64,000 nt of DNA from positions 52,670,552 through 52,734,551 of the forward strand of contig NC_079137.1 in NCBI RefSeq assembly GCF_945859705.1. The letters run 5' to 3'. The stretch is from Episyrphus balteatus. Taxonomy: Eukaryota; Arthropoda; Insecta; Diptera; Syrphidae. Position numbers and translations under genes: made by a program. This document shows positions 11,101 to 23,239 of the stretch, piece after piece. The notes below the pieces were generated by a model that saw nothing but the letters and a program-made list of their open reading frames with translations, was not told where the DNA came from and did not search any database. Every line of letters begins with the position of its first letter. Positions within the stretch are counted from its first letter, which is position 1.

Positions 11101-12512
11101 CCAAATGAACAAAGACGAGATGTTGAATATTATTCGTTTCGGTGCGAATCATGTATTTGCATCAAAGGATTCGGAGCTGACCGATGAAGATATCGACACG
11201 ATTTTGGAGCGCGGCGAAGCTAAGACCAACGAACAGAAGGCTCAATATGACGAAATGGGTGAAAGTTCATTGCGTAACTTTACAGTTGATAATAATGGAG
11301 AAGGTGGAAACAGTTCGGTTTATCAGTTTGAGGGTGAAGATTATCGAGAGAAACACAAGTTGAATGTTGTAGGGGCGTGGATTGAGCCGCCGAAGCGTGA
11401 ACGTAAAGCCAATTATGCTGTGGATGCTTATTTCCGTGAGGCTTTGAGAGTTTCCGAGCCTAAAGCCCCTAAAGCACCCCGTCCACCGAAACAGCCAATT
11501 GTGCAGGACTTTCAATTTTTCCCACCAAGACTTTTTGAGCTTTTAGATCAAGAAATTTACTTTTATCGCAAAACATTGAACTATAAGGTTCCGAAAAATC
11601 CCGAACTTGGTTCGGAGGCTTCTAAAGCTCAGAGGGAAGAGCAAAGAAAAATTGACGAAGCTGAACAATTAACTGAGGAAGAAATTTTGGAGAAAGAGAC
11701 TTTGTTAACTCAGGGTTTTACTATGTGGACTAAGCGTGATTTTAATCAGTTTATCAAAGCTAATGAGAAATATGGTAGAGATGATATTGAGAATATTGCT
11801 AAAGATGTTGAGGGTAAAACTCCGGAGGAAGTTGTTGAATATAATGCGATATTTTGGGAGAGGTGTCATGAGTTGCAGGATATTGAGAGAATTATGGGAC
11901 AGATTGAGAGGGGTGAGGCGAAGATACAGAGGAGATTGTCGATTAAGAAAGCTCTGGATCAGAAGGTATAAAGTTGTTGGTATAAAATAAGACTTGAATT
12001 AATGAAATTTGATTTTTTTTTTAGATGGCTCGTTATCGTGCTCCTTTCCATCAATTGCGTTTGCAATATGGCAATAATAAGGGCAAAAACTACACAGAGA
12101 ATGAGGATAGATTCTTAGTTTGCATGTTGCATAAGCTGGGTTTTGATAAGGAGAATGTTTATGAGGAATTGCGTTCAGCTATTCGGTTAGATTTAATTCT
12201 ATTTTTTATGAATCTTATTATTTTTTAACAATTTCTTTCTTCTTTTTGTATAGTTTGTCACCACAATTTCGTTTTGATTGGTTTATCAAATCACGAACAG
12301 CTTTAGAATTGCAAAGACGTTGTAACACTCTGATTACACTAATCGAACGTGAAAATCTCGAGTTGGAGGAAAAAGAACGTCAAGAGAAGAAACGAAAAGC
12401 AACAAAAGGACAAGGCACCCCACAACAGACACCAACTGCATCAAAATCAAATCAAAAACGTAAAGCTGAAGTTTTATCTACAGAAAAAGCATCAAAGAAG
12501 AAAAAGAAGTAG
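1385..12512 (+). CDS. Iswi: ISWI chromatin-remodelling ATPase (whole gene, six coding exons)
   Basis: ISWI is the SNF2-family motor of the NURF, ACF and CHRAC nucleosome-sliding complexes in the insect nucleus. Coding exons are 1385-1435, 1561-1814, 1886-2140, 9850-11965, 12025-12185 and 12254-12512. All junctions are GT-AG and keep frame, giving about 1031 residues; Drosophila ISWI is about 1027. The order of parts is: acidic Ser/Glu-rich N-terminus; the AutoN basic patch HRHRK (about 103-107) with an acidic stretch; the SNF2 ATPase lobe with Walker A DEMGLGKT (about 166-173) and DEAH (about 269-272); the helicase C lobe with QAMDRAHRIGQ (about 550); then HAND, SANT and SLIDE domains and a Lys-rich tail. 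Every part of the family is present and no frame is broken. The start was chosen because it opens an acidic N-terminus that splices in phase into a conserved second exon. The oddity is the 7.7 kb third intron, filled with nested transposons. Confidence 0.97.
2689..5486. mobile_element. PIF/Harbinger-like element B1, interrupted by B2
   Basis: It starts CGGCCAATTTCTTCACA and ends with TGTGAAGAAATCGGCCG, flanked by TTA on both sides (2686-2688, 5487-5489). It inserted 20 bases inside the left end of element A. Both ends are packed with subterminal GGTCCTA/TAGGACC and GTACT motifs, likely transposase-binding repeats. Without B2 it is about 1.43 kb. A minus-strand reading near 3256-3459 shares peptide-level similarity with the matching part of B2 (HLPISN, then ILFTNSI), so both may preserve a relic of a coding exon. 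Confidence 0.8.
3878..5247. mobile_element. PIF/Harbinger-like element B2 nested in B1
   Basis: Same family as B1 and in the same orientation. It starts CGGCCAATTTCTTCACA, ends GAAGAAATCGGCCG, and is flanked by TTA at 3875-3877 and 5248-5250. Its body (1370 bp) aligns with B1 along its length: both contain the CACAACGC stretch after the left repeats and the GATATTTCAGCAGATT stretch. The target is inside the terminal region of B1, so the B1 tail at 5251-5486 looks like a tandem duplicate of the B2 tail but belongs to the older copy. Confidence 0.8.
7418..7701 (+). repeat. Perfect 142-bp tandem duplication of a retrotransposon 3' end
   Basis: Two head-to-tail copies (7418-7559 and 7560-7701) appear identical by eye. 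Each begins with the last codons and stop of the retrotransposon ORF2 (GGCTCGACCAACCATAG) and runs through its 3' UTR. Each contains the hairpin CTTACAATAC ... GTATTGTAAG. Perfect identity next to decayed coding sequence suggests a recent local duplication, or a template jump during reverse transcription. Confidence 0.9.
7702..9849. other. Rest of Iswi intron 3
   Basis: AT-rich intron sequence with no gene. It contains an imperfect inverted repeat with arms at 8849-8894 and 9060-9103 (ATATCGTGGGCACAACGCCA against its complement near 9103), probably the ends of a decayed MITE. The last 200 bases contain long T and A runs leading into the exon 4 acceptor. Confidence 0.6.
9850..12512 (+). CDS. 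Iswi: Iswi exons 4-6 (ATPase core, HAND-SANT-SLIDE, tail)
   Basis: Exon 4 (9850-11965) starts after a polypyrimidine tract ending ttctttag and completes the split Lys codon of exon 3. It encodes 705 whole codons: motif II DEAH, LLITGTPLQNNLHELWALL (motif III), the C lobe with VLIFSQMTRMLDILEDY, motif VI, the HAND domain (from about residue 707) and the SANT domain (from about 805). Exon 5 (12025-12185) and exon 6 (12254-12512) encode SLIDE, including LQYGNNKGKNYTENEDRF and FDWFIKSRTALELQRRCN, and a tail ending in a Lys run before TAG. The exon 5 donor (G then gttaga) is weak but restores the frame exactly into exon 6. Confidence 0.97.
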
Positions 12513-12539
12513 ACAGAAGACAGTTAGAGTTTATTAATT

Positions 12540-12545
12540 AATAAA
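12540..12545 (+). terminator. Iswi: Iswi poly(A) signal
   Basis: AATAAA begins 28 bases after the Iswi stop codon, in an AT-rich 3' UTR. Further AATAA-like runs follow at once. A very short 3' UTR is implied if this signal is used. Confidence 0.6.
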
Positions 12546-14883
12546 TAATAAAAAAAAAGAGATAACAATTTTTAGTGGACAAACAAAAATAAGCGCCTAT
12601 GTATTTTTTATTCTTCATACTCTCTCCAATATATAAATGTCATAAACATTTTTTTTTTATACTCAATCAGTGTTTTTAAGTTATTTGTTATTATTCCGTA
12701 TAGTATTTGGTTATTACATATTAAAATTACAAAAATGTCATATTTTAAAATGCTTAAAGTATCTCGCTTTACGAATATTGATCGAAAGGATTTATAAGTT
12801 AAATTATGGAATAAACCGAACTATGAACACAAATACTAGTATCATATTTTTTTTTTAAATTTACGTTGAGGGACGTTTCTTCTTTGTCTAGTTTTACCAA
12901 GATGGTGCAAAGGGTCGTATCGCGAGGTTTGTTATACCTTAAAGAAATTGATCAGGCCTTTTGTTGGCTTGGAGGGCTCCTGAAATCAGCGAATATGACC
13001 AAAGTTCGTAAATGAATGAATTAATGATGTTAGAGGTATAAGTTGCATTGCGACCTTCTGATCTATTGTAGCTGAGTTGGTTTCTAATACTATAGCTTCT
13101 GTTTTTTTTTTTAGGAATTTCAGTATTTTTTCAGTTAATGTAGTGAGTTATCCAATATTTCAATATTTTTAATTATTTTTATTCTCACTTTTACTATGTT
13201 GATCTATTACAATTTGGGTTTTAACAATTTTTTTTTATACGGCCCTATTCCGCTATTCTATACACGTGAAAGTCTAAAAAAGGAAGCGTTCAAATGATTG
13301 TTAAAATTAAATTTAAACAAATCTGTTTTCCTTAGAATTTCTAAAACAGACAGAAACAACCAAAAAATATTTTTCTAATAGCAGATGCAATAATATTATT
13401 ATTACAGCTAAACGAAAGACAAACGATAGGCAAATGGCAGTAGTAAAGGTTAACGAGTAGGTATCGTTGAAATAAAACTATTATCGTAGTACGCAAAATG
13501 TATCAAACAATGGATAAATTATTAGAAATTTCATTGATATAAGTAATTAAAGGTACGAGTTTCTAACTTCAGGATGAACAATTATTATTTAGTTTTTTAT
13601 TAATAACAAAACCAAGAAAATATTTTTTTAATCGAACAATGAAGAACAAACCTAACAAACTACGAACAATAAATTAAAAAAAGTTTGAAAATGTGTGAGA
13701 TTGGGTTCAAAGTTACAAAAGATTCAAGTTATAAGTGTACGGGTTCTTTTTTAGTGGAGTAAAGTGGGTGTATTTAAACATGTCTTACTGGAAAATGGGA
13801 TACTTCAAGTGTCTTAGTAAAAATATAAATCAAATTTTAGACCGAAAATTATTTAAGTGTGCATCTAAAATCGAAACAAAATTGAAAAATTGCAGAACCT
13901 ATTAAATCACTTTCGAAATGCCTTTTTCAGAGTTTAGTAATTCAATTTAGGTAGTAATTTTGAATACTGCAAATCTTTGTAGTAATTCAATGAAATAAAA
14001 TAAATAAATTTATAAAAATGTAAATATAATATTTTCAATATTAGTTCAATAAAATCAAATAAAAATTATCTATAAAAACTAATTTAACTAATTGAATAAT
14101 GGAGTCATTTTCCTCTCATTTTCCAAAATTGCATTGCATTGCAATAAATTGTATTAATTTATACTTTTTATAGTTTTAATACGTTTTTTTTTTCTTATAC
14201 ATAAATAAGGAAGAAAAAGAGCTATCCTTGAATATGAATCAGTAAAAGTTTTTTTTCAAGTTCTTGTAGGTAAAAAATTCAATTCTTTTTGGTTTAAAGA
14301 GTGAATCTGTTCTATTGGAATGCTGTGTACTTTTATTATTAATCTTTATTGCATACCTGATCTTTAAAAATATTTTAAAAACCTTATGGATATAACATTT
14401 TTTGAAATTTTGGATTAGACGTTTTTCGAAAATTTATGAAGATTTTTGGAATCTTTTCTATTGTGTTGGGCAGCAACACACAAAAATTTTCCCGACCGTT
14501 GTTCTTTTTTTTTTTTTAAATTTGGGGTGCTGATTCTGAAAACAACATTAGTTTTTTTCTACCAGCTCTAGTTTTTAAATTATTCATACATGAAAAGGCA
14601 TCGAAATTCATACAAATTTGTTTTGGTTAAATTTTTTTTATTTAAAAATTTTGTTTTGTATTTATAAAGCAAAACTTAACAATAATAATAAAATCTAAAA
14701 AAAAAAAAATAGTATGAAATTACCCCCAAAATGTGAAAAATTAAAATATGTAGGTATATAAACAAAAATAGAGCTCCTAGAAAGCAACCAGTGTGATTTT
14801 TAGGCTTAGTGAACCCAAATGCATTAGGTTCGATAAAAAATTGTTGGCCAGTGTGATCTTTATTTGTTGGCATCTACATAATA
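12546..14883. other. Intergenic region 3' of Iswi
   Basis: No gene is recognisable. At about 13005-13085 lies a decayed minus-strand copy of the 3' end of the non-LTR family seen at 38404: TTAGAGGTATAAG, then GCGACC, then GATCTATTGTA, in the same order and spacing, with an ATTC-type simple tail on the expected side. A possible unpaired transposon end (GGCCCTATTCCGCTATTC) is at 13240-13258. The rest is simple AT-rich DNA. Confidence 0.5.
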
Positions 14884-15378
14884 CAGTAGTCCCTCGATAA
14901 TGTGAATTACCGATAATGCGAATTTCTCTAAAATGTGAATCGCCAAAAATTTTCATTGTCATCTCTGTAATGTTAATTTCGAAAATTTTTAGACTCTATA
15001 ATGTGAATTTCCTTTGCAAAAGCTTGCATGTTTTTCTCGTTCGTGCACGCAATCTTTGTATAGGTCTGAAAAGTGGATAACTGTTATTTGTCTTGGCATT
15101 TCTTAATATTGAAAGCAGCTGCAGGCTGGAGATTTTTGTGCTAACATTTTACATCTTTTTATACGAAGTTTTTTAACGTTTTTTTTACTTGTATTTTGTT
15201 GATTTTTTTCTTTATTCAGTACTGGCTTAAACTGAGCTAAAAATAAATGTAATATTCATTGGTTTTAAGAATGTTTTAATCAGTTAAATGGCAATTGGAA
15301 AAAGTTCCAGTAATGTGAATCCCTCTAAAATCCGAAAACGCCTTGTTTTAATTAGTTCACATTATCGAGGGACTACTG
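14884..15378. mobile_element. pogo/Tigger-like MITE
   Basis: It starts CAGTAGTCCCTCGATAATG and ends CATTATCGAGGGACTACTG, flanked by TA (14882-14883, 15379-15380). The CAGTAGTCCC terminus and TA duplication are those of pogo/Tigger elements in the Tc1/mariner superfamily. Inside, degenerate copies of AATGTGAAT recur at both ends, like repeated transposase-binding sites. It is 495 bp with no open frame. Confidence 0.85.
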
Positions 15379-15580
15379 TATATGAAGCTCATAGACAAGC
15401 AATATAACTAAAAATAAATGTTTATTCAAAGTTAATACACCATCTAAACTTCTAAAAAAAAAATATTTTTTTTTTCGATAAAAAAAACAAAGAATTAAAA
15501 ATCAAACATAACGATTTTTGCTTGCTTCTATTTTTCAAAAAATATTTTGTGCTCACTTTATAGATTTAAACCATACCTAC

Positions 15581-17076
15581 TAGTTGAGTAACTAAAGCAA
15601 ATTATTAGGGAACCCGGCCGAACAGCTCTGATTTTGACGATTTTTTTTTCAAACGTAGGTAATTAAAAATATTTTAAAGTCTATAGATTAAAAATTTCCG
15701 GTGTTGCCGTATTGTTTTTTAAAATTAAAATTAATTTTTTTTTTAACAAAACCATTTTTTTTGCTTAAATTTCATAAAACAAATGATAGCAAAAGATTCT
15801 CTAGGTAATTTAAGGAAAATATATAAAAGGCAGTAAAGGACAATCTTCCATCGTTTAAGCGACAAATGCAATTTTCTAACATTCTGACCAACGGCAACAC
15901 CTACAATATTTTAAAATACATTTTTAAAAAGCCAGAAGCTCATTCTTATCTCTTAAATTTAAATCCACTAAATTTAATCAAGGCTTTTTCAAAAAATGGT
16001 CCTCAAACTCAGAATTAAAAAAAAAAAATGTATTAGAAAAATTTAAAATGACTTTTTTCCAAACTTTTTCTAATAAAATATGAATTTATTTAAAAAAAAT
16101 TTTTGGCCATAAATATTATCAGTTGAATTTCGAAGTAAAAAAGGTAAAATATACCACACTTTTGAAAAAAAAAAATGAAAAATTACTTCAATTTCAATGG
16201 TTTTTTTTTTTATTAAAACTGAATTTTTGCATTGAAATAATTAATTTTCTCAAAGACTGTGGTAAATAAGAACTTTAAATTTTTGCTATTTAACTTTCAA
16301 CAGTAAGGGTTATTAAATGAAGAAAAAATAATTTTATGTTTAGATGTTGAACTTTAAAAAAAAAATAAGTTACAATTTATTTCAAAACTTTTATTAAAAA
16401 AAAGTTCTTCGAAAATGAAATACTTTTTAATTTTTTTCATAAACCGTAATAGGTACATATTCACATTTCCTTTTATAATTTGAAATCATAATAAATGCGG
16501 CCAAAAAAATTTGAAAATAAATGCATTTTATATTACGACCAAGTTTAAAAAACGACATGTTCAAATTTTTTCAATAATTTTTTTTTTCAAAAATCTGAGT
16601 TCAATTACCATTCTTTCAAAAGCCGTTCATTCAATTAACTTAATTTTAATTTTACATATATGACTAAGCTTCTAGCTTTTAAAAAATGTATATTTGAATA
16701 TTGTAGGTGTTGCCGTTGTGTTCAAATATTTTTTTTTGTGTTTGAAGTCAATTAATAAGAAAATTGCATCTATCGCTTGAACTATTTAAGATTGTCCCTC
16801 ACTCCCATATATTTTTTTTCCTTGAATTTCCTAGACAATCTTTTGGCATCAATTAATTTATGAAATTTAAGAAAAAATTTTGAAAAACATTTGTTTTTGT
16901 TCACAAAAATCTTCAATTAAATTTAAAAAATCAAAACGGCAACACCGGCAATTTTTAATCTATAGACCTTAAAGTATTTTTAATTACCGACCTTTGAAAA
17001 AAAAGATCATCAAAATCTAAGCTGTTCGGCCGGGTTCCCTAATATTGCCAATTTTTGAGCTTTAGTTACTCCACTA
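15581..17076. mobile_element. Long foldback element
   Basis: The outer ends TAGTTGAGTAACTAAAGC and GCTTTAGTTACTCCACTA are inverted. Further in, AGGGAACCCGGCCGAACAGC pairs with GCTGTTCGGCCGGGTTCCCT. Inverted similarity continues for hundreds of bases: for example, the CGGCAACACCTACAATATT segment near 15892 pairs with AATATTGTAGGTGTTGCCG near 16698. Most of the 1.5 kb is thus two diverged arms. TAC flanks both ends and may be the target duplication. No coding capacity is seen. Confidence 0.75.
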
Positions 17077-18103
17077 TACAGGAAATGTTCAGAGAAGCGA
17101 TCAGTTACAAGTTACTGCTACATTTAAAAAAAAAAAAACTTTGTAAACGTTCATCGGCTAAAATATAGGTTTTGTGCTTACTCAACTATTTACTTGAGTA
17201 AATTCTGGATTAAGATAAAAAAATGTTGGTAGCTATACATTATTAAAATTTTTTGCTCATTTCCGCATCCTCCTCAGTAGGAAACTTGTTTTTTTTTTAG
17301 TTATCAAACTCCTTACTGAAAAACTGGCTCTAAAAGTTTAAATTGATTGAGAAGGTTTATTCATTTAACAGGCAAAATTATCCCCCACAAGAAGATCCAT
17401 GAAAACTTTTTCGATACGAACGAGCAGCTTAGGTAATTGGGATTGTCAACAGTAGGTATCGTTGAGAGGCCGCTTTACATACAAATATCTTTCACACTAT
17501 AATATTAACAAACAAAATTTAGATCTGTTTTTATTTTCCAACAAAGTGGAGAAAATTATTCTAGTGAAATAGGTATGAAAAAAAAAGTGAAACAATATTG
17601 TTAAACAAACGAATAACCATTATTTGTTTGCTCGAAGCATCTGCATTAAACAATAATAATGAAAAATATACCCTTACAAGAGAATAAATAAGAACACAAT
17701 GCCTATATAATCAGCGTCAGCATACCTTATGCATGCTAATTAAAATGTAGGGTGTTCCAGTAAAAGTAGGTAGGTACATTCCTAATAATATTCTTTAAAT
17801 ATTTTTATTTAACAAATATCTTTAATAAAATACAAATGTAAAAAAGAAAATTCTATGTTTAAGAAAACTGATTGCCTTATGTCTAGCAAACATAAGGGCA
17901 TTAACTTTATTTAAAGCATATTTTTTTCAACTAATCTAGTTTCTTTTTTTAAATTTTGATCATTTAAGGTGAGAGTTCAAAGTGTTTTTCCACGAAAGCT
18001 GAAAAAGAAAAATTAACAAAAAATAATACGGTACCTAAAAACTTCAGACTACATAATTTTCGTAGTATTTTATTTTATCAGGTAAGAAAATAAAAAGTAC
18101 TTA
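17077..18103. other. Intergenic, nothing recognised
   Basis: AT-rich sequence without open frames of note. Short stretches near 17510-17650 weakly resemble 13300-13400 (around the CAAATCTGTTTT and ATCTGCA words), possibly two remnants of one old repeat. Confidence 0.35.
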
Positions 18104-18823
18104 GGCCCATTTGCTCATACGATACTTAAGTATTTAAGTATAACATAAAACCCTATGTTTCACATATCGGTTTGCACGAAACTCAAACTCCGTCCTAAAT
18201 CTCAGTAAGTTCAACATAACTTAGGGGGAAGAAATAGTTTAACATAAGCTGTTATGTTCTACCTAAGCACTTTTATTTTATGAAAAAAGCAAGAATTTCG
18301 CTTAGAAAATTGATGTCGGTAGTACAAAGGACAAGAATTATCAAATTAATCAAAATAAACTTACAATTATTAACTTAAACCATCCACAGATGGTACAATT
18401 TATACCACAGATTTTTGTATGAGGTTCACTATTTTGCTGTCATATTTCTTTGACTAATTTTGACACACTAGCACATTTAAACACACACACGAATAATTTT
18501 CGTTTAGCCAATTAACACTTATTTTTGGCTCAAATATACTTTTTTACACTTTTATTCAGCAAGGTAAACACACAAACTTGAAAATTTAACAATATTGTTG
18601 TATTTTAATTGCTAAATTGCTCAAAATCAATTTTAATTATTTGACGTTTCTATTGATTTGACTTTTGAATATGAAGTTCTCAGCGATTTATATCATGAAA
18701 GTAAATCATAGCTAGGTTGAATATAAATATTTTTTAGCAACTTAGAATAAACTAAGTAAAACATAAGAGTTATGTTCGACCTAGCTAAGATTAGAATTTA
18801 TGACTAGTATGAGCAAATGGGCC
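18104..18823. mobile_element. PIF/Harbinger-like MITE
   Basis: It starts GGCCCATTTGCTCATAC and ends with the exact complement GTATGAGCAAATGGGCC. It is flanked by TTA (18101-18103, 18824-18826). It is 720 bp and non-coding. The subterminal AACTTAG/CTAAGT and AACATAA words repeat several times on both sides. Confidence 0.85.
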
Positions 18824-18826
18824 TTA

Positions 18827-20639
18827 ACTCATTTTCGCTTGCGATTCTTAATGTCTCCGAAATCTTAACATCCCATATGTAAATGTTGGCATTTATTTAA
18901 TGGCCAACAAAGGTGAACTGGTGTAATTGTTTAGCTCGCTATAAATTTGTTTTAATTATTTTGTTTGCGCCCTAAACTTCGGGTCACTGTGGTGTATGTG
19001 TAACTTTTTTTTTATATTGAAATATGTATGTGATTGGTTAATACAAATTGTAAAAATTGTAAAATATGTTAGTATTTTTTTTTAAATAAATAAATAAAGT
19101 TCTTTTTGTATGTACATGTAATATGGTAAATGTATAAAAAATTAAATTTTAGATTTTCATAGTCAAAACCTTAAATGTATTGGAAAGCTGGTTGATATCA
19201 ATAAGATTTAATTTTTTGTAAAAAGAATAAATATTATTAGTTTCATGAGGAAATTTTTTCACCCGAAATATTTTTGTTCTCCCAGAATTTAAAAAGCTAT
19301 TCATCGGTGAAACCAGAAAAGTGTGTAACTCCATTTTAGCAAATTTTATAGGAGAGCAAAAAAACAAAATCGTTTTTAAGTCATTTGTATGAGTTTTCAT
19401 TTTTTAATTTGCTAATAACATAAAAACTATGAACTTTAAGGGGATTCTCAGTTTAAGGAATGGTAGATATCAAGTTTGTCTAACAGATGGCATTCAAATC
19501 TAATTTTCCGAAAATTTGGAGTTACACACTTTTCTGGTTTCACCGACGTATTGCTAGTTTCACCCGAAGAGCCACTGTACATGAAATTTGCCTTTAGAGT
19601 AAGCCATATTTGTTTTAATGTAACAAAACCTCATAATGTCAAATTATTAAATGTTACTTATTCTATTCTTAACTAGCAAATTACATATACATCTTAGAAC
19701 ATTTTTTTTTTTTGATAAAACTTTTTTTTTATAGTTCAACACCTTTTCAACTATGTATAAAAACAATCAAATATTTATGCTGAACATTTTGTAACGATCT
19801 GTAACAAAAAAAAAAAAAAACTTTCATCGTGTACACCCTGTAACGTGTACATAAATTTTGATTTTCCCTAGAACCATTTTTTTTCGCACTCTGATATACA
19901 TTCTGAATTCTGATTGAGACATTAACATTGGTCAAGCCGATTACCGAAGTCGCAGTTCTCAGTTCCACATTAACTCGGTCGTTTCGTTACAAAACTAGAA
20001 TTTCTGTCGATGTTGCTTGAAAATTCGAGGTCTTGCGAATTCCTGTAGGTTTCTTTTTTTGCTATTCGGTTTGTTGACTGAGTGTCATACAGTACACATC
20101 CACGATATTATTTCGGGAAGATACACAAAACAAGTTCTGGTTTATAATAGTACCTATAACAAGAGTGGAGTGCTCGGAGTCAGTGACTTATCTTTTATTT
20201 AAAAAGACCTTGTTTTCAATTTGTTGGTGTTAGCTGTGTGAATCTATCTAAGTCCTTGTGCAAATATTTGTTTTGATTTGAATTTATAAGTATAAATGTA
20301 AACAAATTGGTGATAAATACAAAGTTTATTTTTTGCCCAAAACTAGAATACCTATACCATATTTGATCACTTTTGATTGGATTTTTATCATTGACGATTT
20401 ATGGAAAATTTAATTAAAATCATGAATATCATGAATGCCTTCAAACTAAAAGTTGCATTTGACTAACGAATTTTTTATGGTGTTTTTCAATAAAATGTAG
20501 CTTTGCATGGAAAAGCAGGGTGAAGATAATAATTCAATCAAAGTAGCGCAAAAATTGTAAAAACTGCTGGGTGATTTTAAATTTTTTGTATCATAAAAAG
20601 AAAAACGTTCGAAATTGAATATGAACATTATTTTATTTA
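18827..20639. other. Intergenic, with a spaced perfect inverted repeat
   Basis: No gene is recognised. It contains one copy of a dispersed GGTCACTGTGGTGTATGTG motif at 18982, and a 30-bp perfect inverted repeat (19304-19333 and 19517-19546). The block around 19900-20130 is less AT-biased and unlike the flanking MITEs, but I could not assign an exon to it. Confidence 0.4.
19304..19546. repeat. 30-bp perfect inverted repeat with 183-bp spacer
   Basis: TCGGTGAAACCAGAAAAGTG continues for ten more bases and is mirrored without mismatch at 19517-19546. A TTCACCCGAA word also lies outside each arm (near 19259 and 19559). It is probably the core of a MITE whose outer ends have decayed. Confidence 0.7.
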
Positions 20640-21066
20640 GAGCCGATTTTTCAATCTTTTAATAAACAGTCAGTTAACTATTCGACGAATAAAGTTATTA
20701 GGCTCATAAACAATCAGATAAAAACATTGAAGTTTTCAATCAAGAATAATTTATTCTACAGAATAACAAAAAAAAATTGTCAAATTCAAAAATATTTCAA
20801 ATTAAACGTCATTTTTATTCATGATTGTTTTTGTTTTCTTGTGTTCCACTGTATTTTTTTCAAAATTCTTTCAAAACAGCTTTGACAACTGACATAATAT
20901 TTTTATTGAGATTATTCCTTAGAATAATTTTTATTCGTCTCTGAAAGAAGCAGATAGTTTTATTCTTAGGAATAAGCTATATCTGCCTGTTGAAAAATTG
21001 ATTTTTTCTCTATCCTTAAGAATAAGTACTAACTGACTGTTTAACTGACTATTGAAAAATTGGCCC
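20640..21066. mobile_element. PIF/Harbinger-like MITE
   Basis: The left end GAGCCGATTTTTCAAT pairs with the right end ATTGAAAAATTGGCCC. It is flanked by TTA (20637-20639, 21067-21069). Subterminal words built from CAGTCAGTTAA repeat at both ends. The element is 427 bp and non-coding. Confidence 0.75.
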
Positions 21067-21281
21067 TTAAAAAAAAAAAAAATAGCAGTTAATTATAATT
21101 AAACAAAAATCTAAAGAAATTGAAAAATGTTGCATTTTTCAGGGACATCTTGTAATACATGTGGAAAAATTATATTCTCTCAATTGTTAACAAATCCTAT
21201 AAAAAAGTTTTTTTTAGAAACGATTTTGATAGTTACAACTAACAGAAACAGTTAAGTGCACAATTAAGTCAATAGAATTAA

Positions 21282-22961
21282 GGGCCAATTTATTGAGCCT
21301 CCATTAAATTTTTAAATTTGTCGTTTTAGTTAAAAGCTTTGTTAATCTATTGACGTCTTTAAGTTTCCATCATTAAAAATTCATTTAATTCACTCTGCTT
21401 TAGTTAAAGTCTTTACTTAATGGAAACTTTAAATTTAAAACTCCATTAAAAATATCCCAGGGATTTTTTTATTTTTTGAAAAATTAAACTGTCAAAAGCT
21501 ACATTTTTGTCAAATAAAATATATTTATGTCGTTTTCGATTGGTTTCACTCAAGAATTCACTCATTCTGAAATCCAATAAAACAGTTTGAATCGCTTCCA
21601 CTCAATTCTGTTTTTGTTGCTTGTGTTTGTAAAATTTCAAAAGTGTCAAATACATTTTTTTTTCTTCCAACCAAAAAAATTATGGAAAATTATAAATCTA
21701 AAGACGACGATGAAGAAGAAAATGGTTAAAAAAATATTCCATTGCAATAAGGTACCCATTTTAATTTTCTAATTAATTTTAATTTCATTAAATAATAAAT
21801 TTTTGAATGACAACAAAAAAAGAATGATTGAGTCTTTTTTTGTTGACATTTTTGTGTTCATGTATTAGTGCTTCTGATTTTAAATCGAGAAGAGAATTTC
21901 TCTTCTGAGAAGCCTTCTGTCTGTCATTTTTGTGCGAATAAAACACATTCAAAAGGCTTCTGAATGGTTCCGGACGCTTCCGGACGGCCAATCGAAAACG
22001 ACATTAAATTTGAAGATTTGAAAGATAAACAATATAAAAACTCAAAAATGATGGCCCTTAAGTATTTTGCAGCTAAAACGCCAGGAAAAAACCCACAGAC
22101 GGTGTTACGATATACAATATCACGAATAGAACTTATGACAAGGCTGAGCATAAACTGAAAATATGTATTTTGCAGCACGACAACCGTGTTTTTTGGAGGT
22201 GAAGCAGTTGATATAGTATATGCGTGACAATTGCCCACGTACATGTTAACGAAAATTCACTAATTATAATAAGTGAATTTTCGTTTGTTTAACCCGCATA
22301 CCTTCCCTTAATAGAGCCTCGACTCGCAGTTATTTAAAATAATATTACCTTTATGGCATTATTTTGAATATAAACTAATTCTTAGTTAGCAACGGCTCGC
22401 ATGATAATACCAATATAATCGGCAATAGATTCGCATATTTTCAAGTGCATAGAAGCATAAATTCATGAAGATTTACCCTATTGAACAGCTTTAGCTCCAT
22501 TAAAATCACATCACAAAATTTAAAATAAAGTTTTAGAATAATTTGAGGTAGGTACTTTTACCAATTACAATTACCAAACGTTGGTCTTATGATATTGATT
22601 GAACACTTTTTCACCATCTCAATATTTCCATATTTATGCATATTTTATTTATTTTTAATTGTCAACTGACACTGAAACTTTTTTTAATAAAATAATAAAT
22701 GAAATGACATTTGACGCTAATGGAGAGTGATTAAATAGAAACCCTGTCTAAAACCTCCATTTGCTCTAAAAATCCCTCTTAAAAGGTCGAATTTGGTGTT
22801 TTAACTAAAACGACTTTTAAATTTAATGATCAATTAGTTAATGATGCCAAACTTCAAAAAAGTCCTTAAAAGAGACTGAATTAAACGAATTTGGTTTTTA
22901 ATTTTAAAATTCCCTTTTTTAATGGCGATTTAAGTTTAATGGAGAGTCAATAAATTGGGCC
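21282..22961. mobile_element. PIF/Harbinger-like element with possible coding relics
   Basis: The left end GGGCCAATTTATTGA pairs with TCAATAAATTGGGCC at the right, and subterminal CTCCATTAAA words recur. TAA flanks both ends. A longer match, TAAGTCAATAGAA, also flanks the element on both sides, so the true duplication may be longer or the target may have been a short tandem repeat. Inside, MENYKSKDDDEEENG at 21681 and a frame at 21964-22158 look like fragments of a protein, but no transposase motif is seen. The element is 1680 bp. Confidence 0.7.
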
Positions 22962-23239
22962 TAAGTCAATAGAACAGTTCAGTAAAAAATTGTTTTAAAG
23001 GAAGTTTTCTTTTTTCTCTAACACGTAACATCAGTGAATTGAATTTTTTTCACTGCATATGAACAGTTATACCCAAAACCAATATGTTACAAAATGTCAC
23101 CACTTTTTGTAAGGAAATGGCCAGTAAAGTAGTTTCAACGAAAAAATGCATAAAAGGCACAACTGGCAGAAAAGACAAGTTTTGTTTGTGACGGTTTTTT
23201 CCCCCAAGACTCCAACCGATTTTGTGGTGGTCAATAATA

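Noticed and set aside
10102..11990. Several minus-strand and out-of-frame readings within Iswi exon 4
   Set aside because: They are shadows of the conserved ATPase frame, without start context or homology.
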